Assembly (NCBI GenBank): GCA_003484265.1
Contig: DNDO01000250.1
Location: 11,421-23,523, forward strand
DNA from: Anaerolineae bacterium
GTDB taxonomy: Bacteria > Chloroflexota > Anaerolineae > Anaerolineales > Villigracilaceae
Reading direction: 5' to 3'
DNA length: 12,103 nt
Part shown: positions 6,167 through 12,103 of the stretch, piece by piece
How the letters are laid out: every line of letters starts with the position of its first letter
Position numbering within the stretch: position 1 is the first letter of the stretch
Notes under the pieces: generated by a model
Told to the model about the DNA's origin: nothing
Seen by the model: the letters and a program-made list of their open reading frames with translations, nothing else
The model's database searches: none
Made by a program: the position numbers and the translations under genes

Positions 6167-8464
6167 TTAATTTCCCAACCCCTCACCTTGCTCCATATGG
6201 ATTTTCTCCCAGAATTCATCCGACCCAGAAGATGAGGAAAGATCGTAGAAGAGGTCATAAACGCCATCCTTCAGCGCCCCCCCCAATCCGCCCCAAGTCC
6301 ATCCTGGATATATCTCGGGCTCAAAATATGGACAGTTTGTGGTCCATTGAATAGTGTAATCAGGTCCATGGTCGGGGGTGGATTTAAAACTGACCAGCGT
6401 ACTACCGTCCGGTAATTTTTGAAAATCACCTTTTAGATCAGCCTGATAATATTGGGTCCCAATGTCGTGTGTACCAGAACACTCCTCGCCTGTGAATTCG
6501 CCGGTGTGTGTATAAATGATCTGCGCCAGCCCCTCCAATTTTCCTCCTTCTTCGGTTCGCAGGGAGAACGTAACATATGTTCTCAATCTTTGGTGGTGAC
6601 TGCCGGTTTCATAGAAATCCATGTCATCAAGAAGTAGTTCAAAGGTTCCCCAGAAGCAGGCATCATCTTTATCGTCAAAATTCCACGTCTCCGGCTCCAG
6701 ATATTTTCCATCCAGATCGAAATCTTCCATGCCATCGAAACAACCGCCGCCGTCTGAGTCTTCATCCAACTCCATCTTGACACCGTCGTTGTCGTAGTCG
6801 CGCCCCAGAAACGACAGCGATGAAAGCGCATACCCCCACTGGTCATCAAAGATGCTGGCACGCAAGTCATCCTTATCCTTCAAATCATCTTTATCCGTAT
6901 CATCGTCATTCGGGTTGGTTCCGAAACGGTTGATCTCGTCAAAATCCACGATGCCATCCCCGTCCGAGTCCATGTTGATCTCCGGGTCGTTCAACGTCGG
7001 TAAGGAATCAGGGGATGTCATCCAGTAATACTTCCAGCGAACACCGGCAATATCGACTGCATACTGCCCCCACCAGGGATCGTTGATCATCACGTAACGT
7101 GTGGTGCCGTCTTCATAATACCCGGTAATGACAATGGCATGGCCAGGCAGTTGGGCGGCCACGATGGGTGCGCCTGCGTCAATTGCCAACCGGGCGTCTG
7201 CCCATAAAATATCAAGTGTTTCCGGCCGCGGACGAAACACCGGTTCTGAATTTATGGCAAAAGCAAGCGCCTCTGTAGTCTGGTCAGAGTATAGCCCCTG
7301 ACCGTTCATCAGGTCATACTCAGGTCCGGGAAAGGATTCATGAAAGACCTCATACCCAATACGATCCTGGCTGAGATCGCCGCCGTAAAATGCGTTTACC
7401 ATCGCAATTGATGCCAACGCGCAGTTCCCATTGTCAGCCGGGTCGGAACGGTCCAATCCACCGTGGTCCACATCCCATGCGTGGACACCCGTCTCGTTTT
7501 TCGATTCGAGAAGGATCATGCGAGTGTCCTTGTGCTGACTTATAAACGGCACGCTCAGTACGGATTGTACGCGCGGCGCGGCAAGATGACCTGCGCTTGA
7601 AAAACCCGGATTGATGGTGATCATTTGCACGGGTGAGAAATCGGAGGCTTCGCCACCTTCAGATATCGCCTGCACCCGCCAGAAATATTTTCCCGGCTGC
7701 AGTTCAACCGGCAACGCTTCTGCATCGATGGTATCGTCGATCAAAGGAGCGTTAAAAGTTTCATTCTTCGCCACCTGGACGTGATATCGGGTCGAACCGG
7801 GAGCAGGGTACCAACTCAGGTCAATATTGGTCTCCGTCATCACTGCACCGTTGAGGGGAATCATGACTTCAACCCCAGGCTGAAGGTTGACTGTTCCGGG
7901 CGTGGCTTGGATGGGCGAAAAAATTGTCCATTGCAGGGGATCAGGTTGAACGGAAAGCGGGAAGCGCCCGATGGACGTCCCCGGTTCGAGTTCAGAAAGG
8001 ATGCCTCCGCGGCTTAGTTTTACCGAGGCAGGCTGATCCCTGCCCCAGGCTACCCGATCAAGAAGCGTCGTGTCAGAGGCGTAAAGTTCGAGGAATCCCG
8101 AATCAGGGTGGATGAACCCGGTTTGGTCAGAATGAACCAATTTATCCTCAATACCGGTCTCCCCATCAAACAGGATTAATAAGAATTGGTCGGAGGCAAG
8201 GTTGCCCATTTCACCCGGCAGGGAATAAGAATCTCCCTGTTCATTTACCAGATACAACCCGGCCAAAGGGACGCGTCCAGCCGAAGATTTGATTTCAACG
8301 AAAGGGAATTGCCCTTGCGAAGGGAAAAAGAGCACCTCATTGAGGAGTGCATCACTGACTGCCTTTGGATTTTTACGCTGCGATGTCAGCGATTGAATGA
8401 AATTACAGGAAAGGAGGCTGAGAACGATAATTACCGAGGGGAACGCCAGACGCCGGGATTTCAT
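6167..8464 (-). CDS. Multidomain lipoprotein: LTD-like domain, Fn3-like domain, C39-like cysteine peptidase, Asp-rich calcium-binding-type repeats
   Basis: From ATG 8464 the protein is 765 aa. The N-terminus MKSRRLAFPSVIIVLSLLSC is a lipoprotein signal with Cys20 as the lipidation site, so it should be anchored outside the cytoplasmic membrane. Residues about 40-195 resemble a lamin-tail domain (NEVLFFP, LLDRVAWG, ATPGTVN). Residues about 197-286 resemble Fn3 (Trp, Tyr, FWRVQA). A papain-like C39_2 domain spans about 298-490, with likely catalytic C348 (DNGNCALAS), H442 (PGHAIVITG) and D462 (INDPWWG). Residues about 497-605 hold Asp-rich DxDxDG loops of the thrombospondin-3/EF-hand type. The C-terminal 160 residues are unrecognised and include two Cys. 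GTG 8470 is an alternative start, but AAAGG is 9 nt from the ATG and only 3 nt from the GTG. The substrate is unknown; a wall or extracellular protein or peptide is likely. A G8 tract lies near the 3' end. Confidence 0.82.
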   Translation of the reverse strand: MKSRRLAFPSVIIVLSLLSCNFIQSLTSQRKNPKAVSDALLNEVLFFPSQGQFPFVEIKSSAGRVPLAGLYLVNEQGDSYSLPGEMGNLASDQFLLILFDGETGIEDKLVHSDQTGFIHPDSGFLELYASDTTLLDRVAWGRDQPASVKLSRGGILSELEPGTSIGRFPLSVQPDPLQWTIFSPIQATPGTVNLQPGVEVMIPLNGAVMTETNIDLSWYPAPGSTRYHVQVAKNETFNAPLIDDTIDAEALPVELQPGKYFWRVQAISEGGEASDFSPVQMITINPGFSSAGHLAAPRVQSVLSVPFISQHKDTRMILLESKNETGVHAWDVDHGGLDRSDPADNGNCALASIAMVNAFYGGDLSQDRIGYEVFHESFPGPEYDLMNGQGLYSDQTTEALAFAINSEPVFRPRPETLDILWADARLAIDAGAPIVAAQLPGHAIVITGYYEDGTTRYVMINDPWWGQYAVDIAGVRWKYYWMTSPDSLPTLNDPEINMDSDGDGIVDFDEINRFGTNPNDDDTDKDDLKDKDDLRASIFDDQWGYALSSLSFLGRDYDNDGVKMELDEDSDGGGCFDGMEDFDLDGKYLEPETWNFDDKDDACFWGTFELLLDDMDFYETGSHHQRLRTYVTFSLRTEEGGKLEGLAQIIYTHTGEFTGEECSGTHDIGTQYYQADLKGDFQKLPDGSTLVSFKSTPDHGPDYTIQWTTNCPYFEPEIYPGWTWGGLGGALKDGVYDLFYDLSSSSGSDEFWEKIHMEQGEGLGN

Positions 8465-8591
8465 GAGCACCTGCCTTTATCCTTGAGTAAAGAAGGACGG
8501 ATATGTAATGAAACGAGCCCGTCCCAAAGATATAAGGCATAGTATAGTACGGATTCGTGGGAGTTGCCGAAGGCGATGGAGCTTATCTTGG

Positions 8592-8597
8592 TAGAAT
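8592..8597 (+). promoter_or_regulatory. Candidate -10 (TAGAAT) of the 239-aa gene
   Basis: TAGAAT ends 5 nt before the ATG at 8603. There is no Shine-Dalgarno sequence and no clear -35. This matches the TANNNT-short gap-ATG layout at 1193, 5170 and on the minus strand at 1126, and supports 8603 over the TTG at 8564 as the start. Confidence 0.4.
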
Positions 8598-8602
8598 GCA
8601 GT

Positions 8603-9322
8603 ATGCGCTTTGAAATTGATCTTGGACCCAAACGGTTGATCTTTGATTCAGACCTGCATGGACTGAGGATCAACGGCGTGGAATATCTCTCCGGCAGGGA
8701 CGGGATTCTGATCTACGACAAAACGCGTGGTGTAACCACCGATGTCGTTGAATTACAAATGTCTACGAATACGAGCGCGCTGATCCCGTCGTTGCGCGCG
8801 TTGGGGATTCGCTATGCTCCATATTTCGATGAACGCCCGGTTGTGGAATCGCAGAACGACATCACGTTTTATTGGAAACCGTCCAAACTGGCGGCGTTCT
8901 ACAACCGCTATTCCACTGATGAATTGGACTATGACGAGCGCGAGCCGGTCATCCGCAAGGCTGTGGACTTCCTCGCGTCAGATGCAGAAACGCTTCCCCT
9001 CCCCGAAGAACTGTTGACGCGAATGTCGGAGCCTTCCACGCTGTTGGGATTCTACGAGGGTTTCCCGATCTTTGACGGTTCGACGGGATTCGCCAGACTC
9101 CAATCACGGCTGGGCATCCACGTGGATACGGAGACGGTCATGATCTCCACGCCGCTCGATAAGTATGAGGCGGACGTCTACGAGTTGGCTGAAAAACTTG
9201 GGAATGAAACTGGGCAGGAATATTCCAAAAAGAAAAACAGGGTGATGTTTTTGAAAGACGAAAAATTACTTACGACGCTTGGAATTTCGATGGAAAACAA
9301 GCAGCGACACAACAAGTCATAG
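8603..9322 (+). CDS. Hypothetical protein, unrecognised family
   Basis: From ATG 8603 the protein is 239 aa, beginning MRFEIDLGPKRLIFDSD. I do not recognise the family. It is acidic in the middle, has no signal peptide, no membrane helix and no cysteine, and should be cytoplasmic. The N-terminal 60 residues look like short beta strands with turns (DLHGLRINGVEYLSGRDG). The middle carries aromatic segments (TFYWKPSKLAAFYNRYS) and an acidic helix (DELDYDEREPVIRKAVDFLA). The C-terminus is charged (SKKKNRVMFLKDEKLL). Codon use resembles the neighbours, and long open coding with conserved-looking structure argues for a real gene. An in-frame TTG at 8564 would add 13 residues but lies upstream of the TAGAAT. 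It is divergent from the large lipoprotein gene, so the two could share a control region. Confidence 0.7.
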   Translation: MRFEIDLGPKRLIFDSDLHGLRINGVEYLSGRDGILIYDKTRGVTTDVVELQMSTNTSALIPSLRALGIRYAPYFDERPVVESQNDITFYWKPSKLAAFYNRYSTDELDYDEREPVIRKAVDFLASDAETLPLPEELLTRMSEPSTLLGFYEGFPIFDGSTGFARLQSRLGIHVDTETVMISTPLDKYEADVYELAEKLGNETGQEYSKKKNRVMFLKDEKLLTTLGISMENKQRHNKS

Positions 9323-9338
9323 AACCGTCAATACGGTT
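9323..9338. other. Small hairpin between convergent genes
   Basis: AACCGT-CAAT-ACGGTT, a 6-bp perfect stem, lies directly after the stop codon of the 239-aa gene. No U-tract follows on either strand, so it is at best a weak end-of-transcript element. The remaining 30 nt before 9369 show nothing. Confidence 0.3.
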
Positions 9339-9368
9339 TACCATCCCGATGTCTCCCTCCAATTGATT

Positions 9369-9968
9369 TTATTCTCTAAGCCTGATACTGCCTGGCAGAA
9401 TATCGAACGTCCAGTTTTTCGAACTGTCGAGGCAACTGGTTCCATTCGTTACGATGAAATAATTGTCGGGATCGGGGTTCCACGCCCAGAGGGTATAACA
9501 GCCTTCCACCAGGTCATTGATGACCAGCGAGTCTTGTGCGGCGAGAGTGTAGCCGCGATAACCGCATACGCCCTGTGCATTGCTTTGCTGTAGATTGACC
9601 GAGAGATTAATGGTCACCTTGGTCGGGTTGTCGATGCGGATCTTGATCTTTGTCCCTGTCAGGGAATCTGGCAGGAGCGTAGTGGCGCATGGATCACCAG
9701 CGCCCGGAACCGGTGTGGAGTCTGCCCCCTCGGTCGGCAGGGGGATGAAAGTATTTGTAGGCGCCGGTGTGTTCGTCAGGGTTTCGGTTGGCAGGGGCGG
9801 GGTCGCCGTCGGGATGGCGGATTGGGTCTCTGCGAGTATCGTGAGCGCCGCCGCGACTGCCGTGCTTTGCTGGTCAACCGCGGTGATCGTAGGAGTGGCC
9901 TGCCCGCCGCACGCGCTGACGACCAGCGTGATGACGAGTGCTTGCACGAAAACTGAAAATCGTTTCAT
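9369..9968 (-). CDS. Small Pro/Thr-rich lipoprotein, hypothetical
   Basis: A 199-aa protein with a lipoprotein signal (MKRFSVFVQALVITLVVSAC, lipidated Cys20 after VSA). Next is an Ala/Thr-rich helix-like stretch (29-50) and a Pro/Thr-rich linker (about 52-88, for example PTATPPLPTET), the sort common in exported Chloroflexota proteins. A C-terminal globular, probably beta-rich domain (about 90-199) has four Cys (94, 135, 157, 179) that could form two disulfides outside the membrane. I do not recognise this domain, though segments such as VCGYRGYTL and CYTLWAWNPDPDNYF suggest a carbohydrate- or ligand-binding beta sandwich. AAGGA lies 8 nt before the ATG, just 11 nt after the topoisomerase stop, so the two are probably co-transcribed. 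No functional link between them is evident. Confidence 0.85.
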   Translation of the reverse strand: MKRFSVFVQALVITLVVSACGGQATPTITAVDQQSTAVAAALTILAETQSAIPTATPPLPTETLTNTPAPTNTFIPLPTEGADSTPVPGAGDPCATTLLPDSLTGTKIKIRIDNPTKVTINLSVNLQQSNAQGVCGYRGYTLAAQDSLVINDLVEGCYTLWAWNPDPDNYFIVTNGTSCLDSSKNWTFDILPGSIRLRE

Positions 9969-9979
9969 GTGGTCTTTCC

Positions 9980-12103
9980 TTATTTCTTTTTCTTCTTTCC
10001 AGATTTCGCTTTGGTTGCTGATTTCTTTGTAACTTTCTTCGCAGGCACTTTCGCCTTCGGCTTTGCTTTTGTCTTTTTCGCCGTGGGCTTCGTCCCTTTT
10101 GGGGATTTCGTTTTTGCTGCCTTCTTCGTTTTTGCAGGCTTTTTCGCGACTTTCTTCGGCGCAGACTTTCTACTTTCCACTTTCTTTGTCTCCGCCACAA
10201 ACTTATCCACAGTCCACGCCACATTGACCGAGACGGCTTCCTCGCCGGGTTTCACTTCCACGATCACGTCGCCTTTTGTCGAGGCGCGTTTGCGTACCCC
10301 AGCCGCATCGAGCCTAGTGGACTTGGGCGCGCCTTTGCTCAAGTGGACGGTCGCCATGTGATTTGGTTTGTCCGCGACGACGCCGACGAGTTTTGATTTG
10401 CCAGAAAGTTCCCAGGCGATGACACCCTTGCCGTAGCGTCCCTGTTTGGGGAAGTCCTTTTCCTCCACGCGTTTGGCTTTGCCGTCGTTCGTGAGCAGGA
10501 AGAGTTCACCAGCGGAGGGCAATATCTCCATGCCGACCACTGCATCCTTATCGTCCAGTTTCATGCCGTTCACGCCTGCCGCCACGAGTCCCATCGGGCG
10601 CACGTCATCCTCCTTGAAGCGGATCGCCATTCCCTGCGCGGTGACGAGCAATATGTCCTTCTTTTTGTTATCGGTTAATCCAACTGAAATTAATCGGTCG
10701 CCTTCATTAACCCTCACCAATGTAAAGGTCTGCGCGGAAGGTCCGGGCAGTTCACTGACAAGGCTCTTCTTGAGCATCCCGTATCTTGTGGCTGTGATGA
10801 TGCAGGTCCCTTCGGGCAATGCCGATTTGCGGGAGGGCAGGGCGAAGACCGCCGCGAGCGAATCCGTATCCTGCAACGGGGAGACTTTGTAGAACAGCGA
10901 GCCTTGAGTCAACTTGTCCGCTTGCGGGATGACATGCACAGCCACAGCGGCGGTGCGCCCCGATTTCGATACAAGATAGACTGTATCGCTCGTCGAGGCT
11001 TTGACGAGCCAGCGCGGCGCGTCGTTGCCTGAATGTTTCGGTTCCTTTTCATCGGCAGTGCGCGAGATCAGCCCGTCCTCGGTCACGCCGATCCATACCT
11101 GTTGTTTGGGCAGGGAGTCGGAGCCTGACATAGACTTTGAAGCCTTTCCGCTTTTCGACACGTCCACGATCTGCGTGCGTCGGCGGTCTGCGTATAACGC
11201 TTTTACTTTTTGCAGCTCGTCCGCCACAACGCCGCGCATCAACTTCGGCGATTTCAACAGCTTGCCCAATTCCTTGATGAGTGCGCTGACTTCCTTGTAT
11301 TCGGTCTCAATCTTCTTGCGTTCCAACGCCGCCAGCCTGCGCAGCTGCATATCGAGGATCGCGGTCGCCTGCAACTCTGTCAACTTGTAGCGTTTCATTA
11401 ATTTGGAGCGGGCCGCGTCCACGTCCGAAGCGTTGCGGATCAGGTTGATGATCTCGTCCAGATTCTTCAATGCGACCAGATATCCCTCAAGGATATGCGC
11501 CCGCGCCTTTGCTTTTTCCAGATCGAATTCAGCACGCTTCTTTATGACCGTCAGCCTGTGTTCCACGTAGACGCGCAGTGCCTGCTTTAGCGTTAACGTG
11601 CGCGGCTCCCCGTCCACGAGAGCGAGCAGGTTGATGCTGAACGTGTTCTGCATCGGCGTGCGTTTGTACAGTTCGCGCAGCACGACATCGGGATCGGCAT
11701 TCTTCGTCATTTCCAACACAATGCGCATCCCCTGGCGGTCCGACTCATCGCGCAGGTCGGAGAGTCCTTCGAGATAACCATCGCGCGCTAGGTTCGCGAT
11801 GCGCTCGATCAAACTGGACTTGTTGACCATGTACGGCAGTTCGGTGACGATGATGCGGCTCTTGCCGCGCTCCATCTCCTCGACGTGCGCCTTGGCTTGC
11901 ACAACCACGCGCCCGCGTCCCGATCCATAAGCGGACTCTATCGGGTTCTCCTCCTTGCTGTCCATCATAATGATCCCGCCTGTTGGGAAGTCGGGTCCCT
12001 GCACGAACTTCATCAACTGCTCGACGTCGATGTCATCGAGTTTTTCCCAGCGTTCGATCATATAAATGATGGCGTCGATCACCTCGCCGAGGTTGTGCGG
12101 CGG
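9980..12103 (-). CDS. gyrA/parC: Type IIA DNA topoisomerase subunit A (GyrA/ParC family), N-terminus cut by window edge
   Basis: The open frame runs off the right edge with PPHNLGEVIDAI as its first visible residues, 707 aa in all. The missing part, about 170 residues by comparison with GyrA, includes the winged helix and catalytic Tyr. The visible part has the tower region (FPTGGIIM, SGRGRVVV, ITELPYMVNKSSLIERIA), then QNTFSINLLALVDGEPRTL and the coiled coil with AILDMQLRRLAALER. A six-blade-sized C-terminal propeller follows (about 11110-10200). The subunit breaks and rejoins DNA with an ATPase partner (GyrB/ParE) to control supercoiling or decatenation. The usual GyrA box (QRRGGRG) is not in the first blade; a degenerate QGRYGKG occurs late (10424-10444). 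GyrA versus ParC is therefore open. The last 72 residues (9983-10198) are a Lys/Ala/Pro tail with 31 Lys. The small lipoprotein gene follows 11 nt later. Confidence 0.93.
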   Translation of the reverse strand, partial: PPHNLGEVIDAIIYMIERWEKLDDIDVEQLMKFVQGPDFPTGGIIMMDSKEENPIESAYGSGRGRVVVQAKAHVEEMERGKSRIIVTELPYMVNKSSLIERIANLARDGYLEGLSDLRDESDRQGMRIVLEMTKNADPDVVLRELYKRTPMQNTFSINLLALVDGEPRTLTLKQALRVYVEHRLTVIKKRAEFDLEKAKARAHILEGYLVALKNLDEIINLIRNASDVDAARSKLMKRYKLTELQATAILDMQLRRLAALERKKIETEYKEVSALIKELGKLLKSPKLMRGVVADELQKVKALYADRRRTQIVDVSKSGKASKSMSGSDSLPKQQVWIGVTEDGLISRTADEKEPKHSGNDAPRWLVKASTSDTVYLVSKSGRTAAVAVHVIPQADKLTQGSLFYKVSPLQDTDSLAAVFALPSRKSALPEGTCIITATRYGMLKKSLVSELPGPSAQTFTLVRVNEGDRLISVGLTDNKKKDILLVTAQGMAIRFKEDDVRPMGLVAAGVNGMKLDDKDAVVGMEILPSAGELFLLTNDGKAKRVEEKDFPKQGRYGKGVIAWELSGKSKLVGVVADKPNHMATVHLSKGAPKSTRLDAAGVRKRASTKGDVIVEVKPGEEAVSVNVAWTVDKFVAETKKVESRKSAPKKVAKKPAKTKKAAKTKSPKGTKPTAKKTKAKPKAKVPAKKVTKKSATKAKSGKKKKK

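Noticed and set aside
6031..6354. A 107-codon plus-strand open frame starting in the AT-rich gap
   Set aside because: It overlaps the 3' end of the lipoprotein gene antisense by nearly 190 nt, has no SD, and its second half is the antisense shadow of a conserved coding region.
9969..10361. A 130-codon plus-strand Phe-rich open frame
   Set aside because: It is the antisense of the lysine-rich topoisomerase tail: AAG/AAA codons read backwards give CTT/TTT, which makes the hydrophobic look an artefact.
1..12103. Defence island, CRISPR array, prophage or insertion sequence
   Set aside because: No regularly spaced repeats, transposase, integrase, nuclease-helicase pairs or phage genes are visible; nearly all genes are recognisable housekeeping or exported proteins.

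Overview
The window looks like ordinary chromosomal DNA from a Chloroflexota bacterium, probably class Anaerolineae. The taxonomic call is inference. It rests on Pro/Thr-rich lipoproteins, a lipoprotein with a lamin-tail-like domain and a C39-like peptidase domain, a mix of SD-led and apparently leaderless genes, and dispersed short inverted repeats between genes. No phage, transposase, CRISPR or conjugation genes were seen.

Layout, left to right. Positions 1-499 (minus) hold the N-terminal two thirds of a DUF554/YqgA-type membrane protein, cut by the window edge. Upstream of it on the same strand is a PduO-type cob(I)alamin adenosyltransferase (577-1119). This is divergent from a Het-C-like, probably metal-binding, helical protein (1205-1834, plus). 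A dispersed repeat and an intrinsic terminator separate that gene from oligoendopeptidase F (1943-3703, minus). Upstream of pepF is a divergent YchF-type P-loop NTPase (3798-4856, minus), and a 16-bp inverted repeat lies between the two. Divergent from ychF is a complete tRNA-Leu(CAA) (4926-5007, plus) with a good sigma-70 promoter and a strong terminator.

Next come an MBL-fold hydrolase (5183-5962, plus), a large secreted lipoprotein with LTD, Fn3-like, C39-like and Asp-rich regions (6167-8464, minus), and an unrecognised 239-aa cytoplasmic protein (8603-9322, plus). The window ends with a two-gene minus-strand unit: a GyrA/ParC-family topoisomerase subunit, truncated at its N-terminus by the window edge and carrying a 72-residue Lys-rich tail, followed 11 nt later by a small Pro/Thr-rich lipoprotein.

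Most genes here are housekeeping and unrelated in function. The window shows no obvious new multi-gene system. The points most worth a second look are the histone-H1-like tail and missing canonical GyrA box of the topoisomerase subunit, the recurring TANNNT-(5 to 7 nt)-ATG arrangement suggesting leaderless transcripts, the domain make-up and G8 tract of the large lipoprotein, and the hairpin in the presumed pepF leader.
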